Below, one piece after another: positions 43,961 through 55,662 of a stretch of DNA of 64,000 nucleotides (its first letter is position 1; every line of letters starts with the position of its first letter). The position numbers and the translations under genes are program-made. Under the pieces are notes generated by a model. The model searched no databases, had not been told where the DNA came from, and saw only the letters and a list, made by a program, of their open reading frames with translations. The DNA is taken from contig JAHLKI010000008.1 in NCBI GenBank assembly GCA_025602905.1, positions 930,001-994,000 of the forward strand. Reading direction: 5' to 3'. This DNA comes from Phlyctochytrium arcticum. Lineage: Eukaryota > Chytridiomycota > Chytridiomycetes > Chytridiales > Chytridiaceae.

Positions 43961-44885
43961 ATGCTGGGAAACGTGTATGTCACCGCCCAAAATCGGTACA
44001 TTTTTGAGATGACAAGGCCGGCTTGGTGGGAAAGTGTTCTGTGAACAGGATTTCGACGGCGTGAATGAGACTTGTCGTTGAGAAGAGACAATCGGTAGAG
44101 GGGGTTAGACACAAGAAGAACAGAGAAGAAGTAGAGTAATACTCTTTTACAATTTGTTCATGTGAATCAAACCGGTGGGTGGTATATTCCATGACATCGC
44201 TGGTGCAGCAGCCTCAGGCGTCGGTGCATGAGTAACAATCAAAAATCTCGTAACAAAGTAACAAAGGACAGAGACAAGGATCGGAAGATGCACAAAAGGA
44301 TGTACTAGATGTATTGGTAGTCGTACAAGAACTTCGGGTTCGTCCTCCATCAGTCTTCTATAAAAGTTTCCCACGATCTCCACACGCGCGCGATCTCGTA
44401 TACCATCCAAGTCCGCTCCCAAAACTTTTAGGACGATAATTGTCCAGATTAATCGAAAACACTGACAGATTAATCGAAAACTATTCAACACACGCGCCGG
44501 CGCTGCCACCTTATGCCATCCCATGTTCGAGAAGTGCGACCAAAACATGAAACAGAACAAATATTCAAGTTACGATACACAAAAAAAGAAGAAACAAGAA
44601 GTTGCAAAATGAGTTTTTTGGCCTAGTATCCACCATCGTTGCACTTCCAGTTGGGCCAAGTTCAGAGCCGTTAGTCATTCCGCCCAGACATGTTGCAACG
44701 TACGGCTTTCCGTCCTGGTTGGATTGGTTGAGGAGCCGGGCCGATTTGCGATCCGCGGACTTTGACCCAGTGGGCATTTTTGGAAGGAAGTTGAGATCCT
44801 ATATTGACAAACATGATTAATGTATTTGCACCAACGATTTAGGCAAAATGTCATGATACCCACGAGCACGTGGAGTTTTCAACTT
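43961..44885. other. Intergenic, unsupported frames
   Basis: A 137-residue minus frame (44560-44147) and a 70-residue one (44777-44565) show no domain and no splice signals that would make a gene. No function proposed. Confidence 0.4.
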
Positions 44886-46118
44886 TCAACTCGCCGCCGG
44901 CGCCGTCAATTCCAGGTCTGAGATGGGCCAGAATCCGCCTTCCACGTTCTCCACATCTTCATAAAGGTCCACCAGGACCGGTTCATACACGTCCTGAGGT
45001 TCCTCGTCACTGGAGTACCCGTAATCGTCAATGGTGTCTTTGTTGGCCCCTGCCAGTGGCCGGTGGTGCCTTCTTCGAGTGGCCGGCTGGTTTCGCACGT
45101 CCTCCCCCCTTCACAATACTAGCCCATGTAGCACTGGGTCTAGTCCCTGATTGGCCCTTGCTCTCATCGTCCTCTGGATCTGGATCTCGCCTCGCGAGCT
45201 TCGCGCCGGATGCAATGAGCGTTCTTGCCTGGGCTGCAGCGAGCTGAGTGTAGAGTTCGGAGACAGTTTGTAAGGCCTCGGGCGAAAGGTCGATCGTGTC
45301 GTTTGTGCCACTTCTCCAGTGCTTGGACACGTTATTGATTTGGGCGGTGATAGGTTCGATGCACAGGTACCACCCTGGATGTAATGAGCGGGATGTAATG
45401 AGCGTTCTTGCCTGGGCGGCAGCGAGCTGAGTGTAGAGTTCGGAGACAGTTTGTAAGGCCTCGGGCGAAAGGTCGATCGTGTCGTTTGTGCTTGAACACG
45501 TTATTGATTTGGGCGGTGATAGGTTCGATGCACAGGTACCACCCTGGATGTAATGAGCGTTCTTGCCTGGGCGGGCAGCGAGCTGAGTGTAGAGTTCGGA
45601 GACCGTTTGTAAGGCCTCGGGCGAAAGGTCGATCGTGTCGTTTGTGCCACTTCTCCAGTGCTTGAACACGTTATTGATTTGGGCGGTGATAGGTTCGATG
45701 CACAGGTAACACCCGCCGGAGGTCAACTCGGGGATGACGATGGCGGGGCGCCCGGCAAGGTGGGTCTCTCGGTTGACCGCTAGCAACAGATCCGCCAGTT
45801 GACCCTCCGTCAGGTTTGGCAGCCCTGCCAAGATGCTGGGGTCATTGTATGGTCTCTTGTGGAAGGACGTGACCAGATCCACGGTGTCCATGAATTCATT
45901 CCGTCCCTGGAAGACTACCGTCCTCGAAGGCGTCTCGGGTTTTTTCGTGCTTGGCACTCGAAATACGGCAACCTGGTTCCTGATCAACACGTCGAGGTAT
46001 CTGGAGATAGTCCGGGGGTGACGACTGATGCGAATTGTCCCAGGACTTGCTGGGAGCATAATTTCAGTTTGTACACTCGGCCGGCGACTGGCACAAGGTC
46101 TTTGGTGTTGGTGGACAT
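44886..46118 (-). pseudogene. Unknown-family gene, copy A: internally expanded, frameshifted
   Basis: Predicted exon 1 is 46118-46075 (MSTNTKDLVPVAGR...), joined across a 50-nt GTACAA...TCAG intron to exon 2 from 46024. Exon 2 matches copy B (54.3-55.1 kb): 'TPSRTVVF', 'LPNLTEGQLADLLLAVNRE', 'HLAGRPAI', 'ATWASIVKGG', 'KAPPA'. Copy A carries a threefold tandem expansion of the central part. Near 45048 one extra A, compared with copy B, shifts the frame and ends it at 45028. The homologous acidic tail ('YEPVLVDLYEDVENVE') follows in the next frame to 44886. The family is not one I recognise. It has no signal peptide or membrane segment; the C-terminus is acidic. Confidence 0.6.
45200..45720 (-). 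repeat. Three tandem copies of an about 170-bp coding repeat
   Basis: Blocks beginning 'gcgttcttgcctgggc' and ending 'gcacaggta' occur at about 45208-45370, 45398-45540 and 45557-45710. The middle copy lacks the 'ccacttctccagtg' segment. Each block encodes 'TNDTIDLSPEALQTVSEL'. The duplication keeps the frame open, and copy B has only one equivalent unit. Confidence 0.85.
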
Positions 46119-46252
46119 GAGAGAAAGAGTTGAATTTTTTTTTTTAGAGTGGGTGGAAAACGAACGGGGGTAGATGTGTTGGTTGCTGGTCATGTAAACA
46201 GCATTGGAGCTCAACGAGACAAGCACATGTCATTTCGGGCACCTGAACTTGC

Positions 46253-46900
46253 TTAGCTGGAACGACGAGGCACCCCATGGCTTCTCGATATGCCATTGGT
46301 GAGCGTACTATTCGGGATACACTTGATGTTGCACTTTGATCCGACTTTCTCGCCTTCTAATCTATATATCACGGCAACGTACGCCTTCGCTTTTCCCCAT
46401 TGTTCTTTGATAACGACATTGGTAATGTCTATCCCGCGTGTAGATTCCTGGCGATGTTTTGGGGTCGTGCGTGTAGTATGCACATTCGTCAGAGTATCGA
46501 TATGATTGGAATCAATTTCTGCGTCGTCGGTATAGGGTCGGAATTGGGCGTGCTTCAGATGCATCATCTCTAAATCAAATCCCTCTAAATCATTCCATCA
46601 GCCATTATTCCCAACTCAAGCTGTACTCCGATCATCACATACCAGGACACATCTCTGAAGCGTACCGCCGCCCACTTGCACACTTTCTTCATGTTCAACT
46701 ACTTCAACGTAATTTCGCCCGCAAACTCGTCCTGAACCGACCCAAATCAACACCCTACCTCCAAAAATACATTTTGATTACTTACCAATTTTGATCCTCT
46801 GGTGATGCGGACTATACGGATATGAACTGTGGGTAGAATCTAGTTCGCATGTCCCATCCGCTTTGAATTAGAGGATTGGCAGGATGCCGCGATCTACATT
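46253..46900 (-). pseudogene. Decayed, unprocessed kanadaptin copy
   Basis: Translated fragments and the DNA itself follow the kanadaptin gene in order. 'VIKEQWGKAKAYVAVI' parallels its 'VTEEQWGKERGYVALI'. 'RPYTDDAEIDSN' parallels 'TPNSDDEDIDPN'. At 46550-46680 the DNA matches the exon 2/intron/exon 3 region, and the exon 1 donor context ('cttaccaattttgatcc') is kept at 46790-46805, followed by a match to the FHA exon. Because intron positions are retained, this is a segmental copy, not a retrocopy. Stops and indels are frequent. Confidence 0.7.
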
Positions 46901-49134
46901 AGTTTATAATCAGTATACACACACTATGTGTTTGAGTGGAGGGACGTACCATATGCTCAGATTCGATATTACAACCGATTACACGTCCAATAACATGAAA
47001 TGGTTTGTGATGGCTGGGATCATGTTCAGACCCCTGCCAGAACCCCACCAGAACCCCTCATCCACATCAGCATCCAAATTTTGCCACTGACACATCTCCG
47101 ATCCACCACTAACATGATCTGATTAACGTCTCTGCCTCAGACCCACAACTCTCCAACACCCTTCCACCCGACTCTGCACCCCATCCACGACAAACTCAAT
47201 CGCCAACTAGAATGCCCGCAACTGACAGGTCCTCAAAATCGCGACGATCATGGCAGATCATGGTTCAGTTCTGGTTTGTCACCGTCATTTAGCCCAAATG
47301 GAGGTAAAATGAGGAACGACGTTTTTGCCTCCCACGCTCTCATCAACACGATCTGACGGAAATCAACAAACTCCCATACGGACAACACCCGCCATAAGCC
47401 GTGTGCCAGGCCGACTGCCAACTCTCAACTTCCGCAAAGACGCGGATTGATAAGGTGTGTCTCGAGTGCCGCCTGTTGCCCCTCTAGCACACCCATCCTC
47501 GCCCGCTTCCTTATACCTGTTACTCAACTCTTCCGGGACCGAAACGTCATCCGAAAGTACATGGATGAACTCAGATCAAGACTTCATACAGCAGACCAAT
47601 ATCGCCAGGTGGGTTAGGACCAAGCTACGGTCCCTGAACACTGCCTCCCTTCATTACCGTGCACTTCCCGGAAGAGATGAAAGACAAAGCTGAGAGCCAA
47701 ATTTGACTAACTGAACATGCTCTGGTAACATCTCCCGCCACCAACACCCACTACAAACACCCAAATGCTGCTTTGTTTGGATCCTCCGAATATTCCTGGA
47801 AGATGCTCTTGTAGATCGCTCGCTTTCTCACCTATGCACCTATGTGGTCTGAAAGACATTACAAAACGCGTGACCGAATTGATATAGTTTCGGATGCCGG
47901 CGTAGCAAAGATTAGTCTGACCTAGCTTTATGTTAGATCGTCCCGCCTCTGTGGGTATCTATGTAGTGCTTGCCTAAGGTTCCTTCTTGTTTCCCTCCGA
48001 GGGTTTTCCTTGCTATTCAATACTTTCTGCTAACGCTGCCAAGTCGAAACTCTCAACAGTGGTAATATGCACATCGACGTGGATGACGCCGGACACAGCT
48101 ACGGAGAAAATAGTTTTGAGTTGGGACCAACAAACGTACTTGATCACATTCGCATGTTATGATCACGTCCAGATGAGTGGATGGCCAACAAGAGGACCTG
48201 GAACGCGCAATCAAGATGAACAGACTTGAATTTGCCAGCCGCTTAAGGCCCAGGCATTCCCTTTGGCGAACTTTTGCTCTTTTGCTCAAACAGCTAGCCA
48301 AACTCCAGCAGCACCAGCTTATATCTCGAGCCGGAAGTTGTAAGCGGGAGATCGCTGGCTGGCTGGGTCATTTTGACATGTCAAAATGTGATGACTCAGC
48401 AACCCAAGCCACCCGAATCTGAATTCTGAGCTGGCGGCTCAGGCTTTTCGCGCAAAGACTTCGGACGATATACACGATTGCATTTGGCAACGATAACCTG
48501 CGACGGAGTGGTACCGGAAAGGAGTGATAGATCGGGTAAGTCAGAAAGCGAAGACTGTCAAGGTTGGAACGGAATTCTCGGACGACTGCGAAAAGTTGTC
48601 ACAATCGAGTTCGTACGGGAAACTCCGACATTTTCGTCAATTCGCTGTGAGAGTCGTGAAATGGTTGCCAATATCAGCTACATGCACCAGGAGGGAAAAG
48701 GACTGCTCCTTTGAGAGACGTGGACGGACTTGCAGGGTCTATGGATTGTTTTTACTGTCGGGGCACGCGACTTTGGTGGTGTGAGGAAGACTTGGAAGAC
48801 CCTCAAAACAAACGTTGTCTCAACAGAATATGTACTGACAGCTCAGCAACAGACACATTTCATGTACATACTATATGCCACTGGATATTTACTCCGCTGA
48901 CACCAACGTTGAACATTTGTCCATCTTTACGTTTGTGTGCATGGTTTCGGACGCGTTCCCGCTTCACATCGGCAAGGAAGATATAGTCAACTGAATCAAG
49001 TAAGGGCCTATTTACGATCATCGAAGGCTGACTCATTAATAGGGGTTCGAACTTTTGAACAGATTATTCGGTGAACGGAACAAGTTGCTGGCAGTTGGTA
49101 GAGGGCGAGACCGGATCCGATTTGCGTCCCGACC
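46901..49134. other. Long gene-poor stretch upstream of the kinesin
   Basis: More than 2 kb with only short frames (up to about 90 codons) on either strand and no recognisable domain. It presumably contains further decayed sequence and the kinesin promoter. Nothing specific can be supported. Confidence 0.45.
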
Positions 49135-52100
49135 ATGGCCACGGCATCCGTCAAAGTTGCACTGAGAGTACGACCACTAAGCGCCAAAGAACTTCTCTCC
49201 AACGCCCAAGAATGCGTCAATTATATGGAGCTGGGGATTCCCCAAATCACCATTACTTATGCAAATTCTACAACTGGTTCTGATGCCGGCTACGTAAACT
49301 CTTCCACACTACCTCAATACCCTCCCAAGACATTTACGTTTGACTATGTCTTCGATACCGCAAGTAGTCAAGAAGAAGTTTATCGCGATTGCGTCCAGCC
49401 CCTGGTGGACCGGTTTCTAGAAGGGTTTAATGCGACGGTTCTGGCTTACGGACAAACTGGATCGGGAAAAACTTACTCGATGGGTACTGGACTTCAGTCG
49501 GTCACAGATACTGAGCACCAAGGCATTGTCCCACGTGCGATCTATTATCTATTCGACAAGCTTGATTCGCAAAAAAAGACAAGCGGTGATGGATTCAAGT
49601 ACGAAGTGTTTGTCTCGTTTTTGGAACTTTACAACGAAGAGCTGGTGGATCTATTAAATCCTCGAGTGAAAGAAGGAGGTGGGAGTGGTGGGTGGGGTGG
49701 TTTGACAATTCGGGAGGATGGCAATGGCAAAATCATGTGGTACGGAGTAAAAGAACAGTCGGTGAACTCTCCAGAGCAACTTTTGAACGTTCTGGAGAAA
49801 GGGTCTCTGTGTCGTACCACAGCGTCTACTGACATGAATGCATCATCTTCACGAAGTCACGCAATCTTTAGCGTCATCTTGAAGCAACAGCGCTGGGTCG
49901 TTGGCAGCCCTGAAGACGCACCGACGCGCCCTCCATCACGACCTCCTTCCCGCCAACAGCAAACATCCCCAACGCGCCGAGATTCCCCATCACGTCGAGA
50001 TTCCCCTACAAGACCCTCATCTGCCGCCTCCTTTCAGTCACCAACATCCCCACAATCTGCCACAACCGCCGTTGATCCGGAATCCAATGATATTATCACC
50101 CTAGACACACCTGGCACTGCAAATGCAACCAATCCCACTCCAACAACACATCCAAACGGCTCTTTTCAGAATCTCACGTCGAAATTTCATTTCGTTGATT
50201 TGGCCGGCTCAGAACGGCTGAAGCGAACGAATGCCGAGGGGGAGCGGAAAAAGGAAGGAATTTCCATCAATCAAGGACTGCTCGCGCTCGGCAACGTTAT
50301 ATCTGCCTTGGGAGACGATACCCGAAAAGCTGCCCATGTCCCATACCGCGACTCCAAATTGACTCGTATGTTGCAAGACTCATTGGGTGGCAATAGTCAA
50401 ACCCTCATGCTTGCGTGTGTCAGCCCGAGTGATAGCAACTACGGAGAGACTGTTAACACGCTGCATTACGCCAATCGCGCAAGAAACATCAAAAACAAAG
50501 TTGTCATCAACCAGGAATGGTCGACCGGCAATAGCGCTGCGATGGAACGCGAGATTCGGCTTTTGCGAGCAACCGTCGCGCAATTGCGAGAAGAGATGGT
50601 TTCAAGGCCGGGAACCGCGGGTCTGCTTGGGAGCAATAGCAACGACGTACTTTCGAGTACTGCCACTCGTTTGTTGACCGCGGCTGGGGAGCCCACACCT
50701 CTTCCTGGCGCCATTCGCGAGCGGGAATTACAAATACGCCTGCAACGTGAGCGTGAACTGGAAGCTGAGCTTGACAAAGTAAGACACGAGCGTGATGGTG
50801 TGCGTCTTGAAAATGAGCGTCTCAAGTTCCGATGCTTCCGTCTACAAGATCGGTGCAGGGATCTGGGCCGGGAATTATCCGATGCTGTTTCCCAGCGGGA
50901 TCGTGCCATGGTTGAGCGAAGTATAATGTTTATGCCAGGGAAGCAGCGGACGAAACGTAAAGGTCGTGACCATGAGAACGAAGCGGAAGATGAAAAGGAG
51001 CTACCCGATCAAGGACTGGTCAAAGTTCGCAAAGTCTGGGGTGAGGATGTTGGAAAGACTCGCCGTAGCATGTCGGAAGAATCCTTAAATCGTGCTGCAG
51101 AAGCGGATGACAGTGATGTAGACTCGTCGAGTAGGGATCTGGATACGGATGCTGAAGCCGAGGCTGACAGTGAACTTGATGCCGATAGTACGAATGAGCC
51201 TGATGACATGAGTACCAGCGTTGAGGAGTTACCTGCTGGCAAGCGTAAGAACCCGTTATTTGCCACTCCCATTTCAGTGCCAACATCAATGCCAGCGCTA
51301 CGGGCGCGCATCGCTCGGCATGTTGTAGGCAGCAGTCACCATGCACGTGAAGGCAGCACAATGTCTGGAGTGTCTCTTTCTCCTTCTGAATCGCAAGGTG
51401 ATCTGAGCAAGCTGCACAGTGATTTACGGCATCGTCTCTCCACACATCCCATTATTCAGCATTACGTTCGCACCATCTCTGATTTACGCTTCCGACTTTC
51501 TGAAGCTCAGGACAAACTGACTTGGTACAATGATGTCGTTGCGCGGTTGGGCGGCAAGAACAAGGACGGACGCAATGTGTATTCGGCTCCTAGCCGAGTT
51601 GGCGACGGAGGATTATGGTCGTCAGAGGAGATCGGCTCGGATGAACGGGTCGACGAGGAGCTTGGCATCCCTAGCGAGCCGATTCATCGCATTGTCAAGG
51701 ATATTGCCCGCGAGGATGAGGAAGCTTTTGATGAGAGCGCTCATGAGCGGCGTTTAACCAAGGCACTGGAAGACAATCCAGATTTGGATGAAATGTTGCA
51801 ATTGGCCACCAAAGTCACGGACAAGCCAGCAGCAGATCAAACATTACCTAGATTGTTTGGAGTGCCACGACACAACTCTTCAGTCTGGGAGTCATCCTCT
51901 TTACTTGCGGGCGAAATTGTTACGGCCGAGGATGAGGAAGATCCCGCCAATGGCGACGAGGGTCCAGGTAGTGGAGGTGATGAAGATGGCTCCCTTGGCT
52001 CTGATTCTTCAGATATGTTCCTTGTGATTGCCAAGATTCAAGCGGATATTGCGGAGCATGAAAAGTTGGTCTCTCGCATACAAAAACATGAGGTGGAGTA

Positions 52101-54006
52101 TGATACCATGAAACTTGCCTATGAACAGAAAATGCGGGACCTACAGAACCAACTACTTCAATCCAAGAAAGAACGAGATTTGGCACTGAAGCGAATGCAG
52201 GATGGCGAGCGCAAAGAGGAAAAGAAGGGAACTGTCGCCATCAAGCAGAGATACGATGATCAGAAACGGCAGTTGGAGCGTCAAATTAAAGATTATCGGC
52301 GCAAGTTGGCTGAAAATACACGCGTAAGGGACGAACGTCGGGGCAAAGACGAAGGCTTGATGAAAGGCTTGAAGGAGACGATCGCGAGCATGAAGTCGGA
52401 AAAATCTCGAATGTTGAAAGAGGTCAAAAAGGAGCGGGAGCGCTCTCGTGCGCTTGAAATGAAGAGCCAGCGGCAAATCGCCAATCTGAAGCGAAAGGAA
52501 AAGAAGGCTGCAGAATTAGTCAAGAAATTAGAACAGAGCCGAAATCATATGCAGCGGATTATGGCGCAACGGCGAAATGAGGATCTACGTGGGCGGCGAT
52601 CAGTTATGCGTATCCTCAAGCGAACAGTCACCCCAAATCGAATTTCGAAACCTGGATCCACTGCTGGTAGCATGTCGCCCAAGAGGCGTAATACCACGGC
52701 TTGGCGAGTCTCGACGGCCGACTCCATGAATTCGGCCTCAGGCACCTTACCCCCCAGCCGTCGCACATTGAGCAAATCGTCCTCGCGGCTTGGTTTAGAA
52801 GATAAGCTCTTGGCGGATATCGGACTTGAAGACGGTGACGACGTGCCCATTCACCTACCAGTCAAAGTCCGTGCTCAATTCAAGAAGCAGATGCTCGAAA
52901 AAGAGCTCGCGTCGTGCGTCACGGCTCGCCGGGCGACGAAAGCCTTGGATGATCTCAAAGAGTTACGGGAGCGGTTAGTAGGTGAGCAACGGGAGCTGGT
53001 AGCCGAGCGAGAAAGGTGCGTCAAAGCCGAGGAAGCGCAAACGGGTCGGTATGAGCCCAGCAAACCACAATACATGGATGAGCGGCTCGAGTCTCTAGAC
53101 CAAGAGATTGCTATCGTTGCATTGCAGATTACTAGCGCAGAGGAAACGGCCAAGCGAGCCAAGGTTCTAGGCGGAGAGGGCGGTATTGGAGGTGGAAACG
53201 TTGCTGCCATCACTGGTCCTCACCCCGATAAAACCCACGGAAGCCACTCGCGCGACGAACTTATCTCTGAGGCCGGCTCAGTTTTGGCTTTAGACTCGGA
53301 TGTCGGCTGGGAGAATGCATTGAACTTGGTCCGGTCTCTCGATCCGTATGAATTAGAGGCAATCATGGAAATGTGTCTCGAAGACATTGTAGAAGTACGG
53401 TGCGCAGTGGAAGATTCCGAAATGAGGATTCGTGAACGGGAAAAGAAGCTGCGTGAAATCACCGCAACCTTGGACCGACAGCGCGAAGGGGCTAGGCGCA
53501 TTGCTGCAGACTACGAAAAGAAGATTGAGCGGGTTCGCGATGAAGAGCGGCTACGTGCCAAGATTGAGATCGTCAAAGTCCAAAAGAACGTTTCCGTCAA
53601 TCCTACTCCTACTTTCATGAAAGAAAACCAGTCACCACCGGCCACTCTCCCCCGACGAAGTCCGACTCGGACTAATACCAACAGTACCGCACTCTCGCCA
53701 CAATTTGAAGTAGGGAACCGTCGAACCCTGAGTAGCCCAAAACGAACCGGAACTGCAACAACACCAACTCGTCCTCTGTCCGCTCAAAGCAAAACATCCC
53801 CGTCCAAAGTGAGCAGTGTTAGTATACCCGGGCGGTCAAAAGGCCCCATTTCTCGGTCAGCGTCAGAACCGATGCTCCTATCTGCAATGGGATTGCCACC
53901 ACCTCCTGATCTAGGTCTCCCATCCCTTCCAGAAACCATGGCTAGCCAACAAGAATTGTGGTCTAGTGACGACGAAGGGCCACACATACGTTCGAGGCTA
54001 CAATAG
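49135..54006 (+). CDS. Kinesin-4-type motor protein, 1623 aa
   Basis: A single exon, unusual beside the intron-rich neighbours. An N-terminal motor domain spans about residues 5-445: 'RVRPL', P-loop 'GQTGSGKT' (106-113), switch I 'NASSSRSHAIFSV' (about 235), switch II 'VDLAGSERLKR' (about 353), then 'EGISINQGLLALGNVISALG' in parts and 'PYRDSKLTRMLQDSLGG'. 'RTNAEGERKKEGISIN' is characteristic of kinesin-4 (KIF4/KIF21/KIF27). An insertion of about 80 residues rich in Pro, Ser, Thr and Arg lies between switch I and switch II. Long coiled coils (about 540-600 and 960-1160), acidic linkers and a Ser/Pro-rich tail follow. Family roles are spindle midzone or ciliary-length control; which applies here is not decidable. 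Confidence 0.93.
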   Translation: MATASVKVALRVRPLSAKELLSNAQECVNYMELGIPQITITYANSTTGSDAGYVNSSTLPQYPPKTFTFDYVFDTASSQEEVYRDCVQPLVDRFLEGFNATVLAYGQTGSGKTYSMGTGLQSVTDTEHQGIVPRAIYYLFDKLDSQKKTSGDGFKYEVFVSFLELYNEELVDLLNPRVKEGGGSGGWGGLTIREDGNGKIMWYGVKEQSVNSPEQLLNVLEKGSLCRTTASTDMNASSSRSHAIFSVILKQQRWVVGSPEDAPTRPPSRPPSRQQQTSPTRRDSPSRRDSPTRPSSAASFQSPTSPQSATTAVDPESNDIITLDTPGTANATNPTPTTHPNGSFQNLTSKFHFVDLAGSERLKRTNAEGERKKEGISINQGLLALGNVISALGDDTRKAAHVPYRDSKLTRMLQDSLGGNSQTLMLACVSPSDSNYGETVNTLHYANRARNIKNKVVINQEWSTGNSAAMEREIRLLRATVAQLREEMVSRPGTAGLLGSNSNDVLSSTATRLLTAAGEPTPLPGAIRERELQIRLQRERELEAELDKVRHERDGVRLENERLKFRCFRLQDRCRDLGRELSDAVSQRDRAMVERSIMFMPGKQRTKRKGRDHENEAEDEKELPDQGLVKVRKVWGEDVGKTRRSMSEESLNRAAEADDSDVDSSSRDLDTDAEAEADSELDADSTNEPDDMSTSVEELPAGKRKNPLFATPISVPTSMPALRARIARHVVGSSHHAREGSTMSGVSLSPSESQGDLSKLHSDLRHRLSTHPIIQHYVRTISDLRFRLSEAQDKLTWYNDVVARLGGKNKDGRNVYSAPSRVGDGGLWSSEEIGSDERVDEELGIPSEPIHRIVKDIAREDEEAFDESAHERRLTKALEDNPDLDEMLQLATKVTDKPAADQTLPRLFGVPRHNSSVWESSSLLAGEIVTAEDEEDPANGDEGPGSGGDEDGSLGSDSSDMFLVIAKIQADIAEHEKLVSRIQKHEVEYDTMKLAYEQKMRDLQNQLLQSKKERDLALKRMQDGERKEEKKGTVAIKQRYDDQKRQLERQIKDYRRKLAENTRVRDERRGKDEGLMKGLKETIASMKSEKSRMLKEVKKERERSRALEMKSQRQIANLKRKEKKAAELVKKLEQSRNHMQRIMAQRRNEDLRGRRSVMRILKRTVTPNRISKPGSTAGSMSPKRRNTTAWRVSTADSMNSASGTLPPSRRTLSKSSSRLGLEDKLLADIGLEDGDDVPIHLPVKVRAQFKKQMLEKELASCVTARRATKALDDLKELRERLVGEQRELVAERERCVKAEEAQTGRYEPSKPQYMDERLESLDQEIAIVALQITSAEETAKRAKVLGGEGGIGGGNVAAITGPHPDKTHGSHSRDELISEAGSVLALDSDVGWENALNLVRSLDPYELEAIMEMCLEDIVEVRCAVEDSEMRIREREKKLREITATLDRQREGARRIAADYEKKIERVRDEERLRAKIEIVKVQKNVSVNPTPTFMKENQSPPATLPRRSPTRTNTNSTALSPQFEVGNRRTLSSPKRTGTATTPTRPLSAQSKTSPSKVSSVSIPGRSKGPISRSASEPMLLSAMGLPPPPDLGLPSLPETMASQQELWSSDDEGPHIRSRLQ

Positions 54007-54253
54007 TAGTTTCATGTTGCAGTAGACATAATAGATATCATTAATCTTTTTTTTCCAACACGTATTTCTGGTGAACTCTGATGCCCTGTGCTAAAAGCTT
54101 CTGCGAGCGCATCTCGCGTAACCGTGCCACGCGCCGGACTCGACGCAGAGACACTGAGACTGACCTGCGAAAGTCATTCTGTTTTCATTGCCATCTAACG
54201 ACTCCTACCCTCGCAAACAGCAACTTTCCCCTCCAAACGTCCTCCAACCGCCA

Positions 54254-55145
54254 ATGACCATGTTCGACACACACCCAGAAAACGTGCCAGTTTTTGGCCG
54301 CATGTACCAATTGCGCCTGTCTCCGGAGAGTGCTGAAAACAGAGAGCGCCCGACGTGCGCAGAGGATTATTCAAAAGCACGCATGGCGGACGCTCTCTGT
54401 ACTGAAGCCTCTCAACCTGCCGCAGCCAGTAAGCAACTCACGAACTCCGAGCAGGACAGTCATATTCTTGGGAAGGTCGTTTTTCTATGACAGCGTTCTT
54501 GCGATAACTTCGTTCCATCAGAGAGCCTTCAATGACCCGGCCGTCTTGTCAATGCTGCCGAACCTGACGGAGGCTCAACTGGCGGATCTATTGATAGCGG
54601 TCAACAGGGAGTCCCACCTCGCCGGGCGCCCCTCCATCGACATCCCCGAGCTGATGGCCTTCGGCGGCTGCTACCTCGTCGTCGATCCGATACCCGTGCA
54701 AGTACAGAATGTGTATAGGTGTTGGGACAACAAGGTGATTGACGTGTCCCCTGAAAACCTTCGAATCATTCACGCGGTCACCAAGGAGAGGGCGGACGCT
54801 TTTAATGCAGCAAGTTGTGAGAAGGCAATTGCAGCCAAGGGGAAGCGCGATTCGGTTCCAGGGGACGGTGAGGGCCAGGGCAACCCAGGAATGCAACCCG
54901 GTGCCACTCGTTCATGGGCTAGTGTCGTGAAGGGGGGAGCCGGTAAGCCGACCGACCAGGAGAAGAAGGCACCACCGGCCGCCGGCAAGGGTCAGCAAGA
55001 TTCTATCGATGACTGCTACACATCGGATGACGAGGAGGATGAGGGCGCTTACAAACCGGTCCTAGTCGACCTTTATGAAGTAGTGGAGAAGGTGGAAGCC
55101 GGTGTCTGGCCTGTCTTGAACAAGGACGTGCCTGTGCCCTGGTGA
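54254..55145 (+). CDS. Unknown-family gene, copy B (intact)
   Basis: Two exons, 54254-54303 and 54365-55145, across a 61-nt GTACCA...GAG intron; 276 residues. The intron sits at the same place as in copy A (after the 'VPVFGR' / 'VPVAGR' start), which supports both models. Shared blocks are 'TPSRTV', 'LPNLTEAQLADLLIAVNRE', 'HLAGRPS', 'SWASVVKGG' and 'KKAPPAAGKGQQ', ending in an acidic tail 'YKPVLVDLYEVVEKVE'. The DNA is GC-rich with good codon bias. No known domain recognised. It is soluble by composition; the conserved central leucine-rich helix suggests a protein-interaction role, but this is only a guess. Confidence 0.65.
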
Positions 55146-55662
55146 TTCTTGAGGTAACATGCCATTTTGCCTCATCGTTGGTGCAATACACCAAATAAGT
55201 GCAAAGGATGGACGAATGGCCTCTCCTAGGGAGTTCGGATGATCCGGTTTTTTTCAATATCTTAATAAACGGCAGTCTCTAGTCATACCTATTTCGTTCA
55301 CTGTCCCCAAAACCAGAAACCATTGATGGTTTGAGTCCACATAACCACAAATTGCATAGTATTGCTGATTGTACGACTACCCAGGGCCGTTATGAAAATC
55401 ACGATCTGAGTAACAGTTTGAAAGTGAAATGCCAAGGATCTAAAGCAAAAAAGTAACTCACTCTTAGAAGATAAGATTAATGACTTTGGGGACAGATACC
55501 GCGCAGGACATCGGCCATTCAAAGCTTAAAACTTGGCTCAACGACTTATCAAGATCTGGCAGGGCAACTATATGTTCCTTCCGATCCAAGTAAATCATAT
55601 TTGCAAGTTCATTACCAAAATAAAAAATTATAAACAGCGCGGGGATGTGATGTACATTATCA
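55146..55662. other. Intergenic
   Basis: 3' regions of copy B and of the first DUF7918-like gene. No gene. Confidence 0.5.

Noticed and set aside
46025..46118. Programmed frameshift at the start of the two unknown-family genes
   Set aside because: Both copies change frame at the same place, but the shifts differ (+1 and -1). Each is resolved by a GTAC...AG intron of 50 or 61 nt at the same codon.
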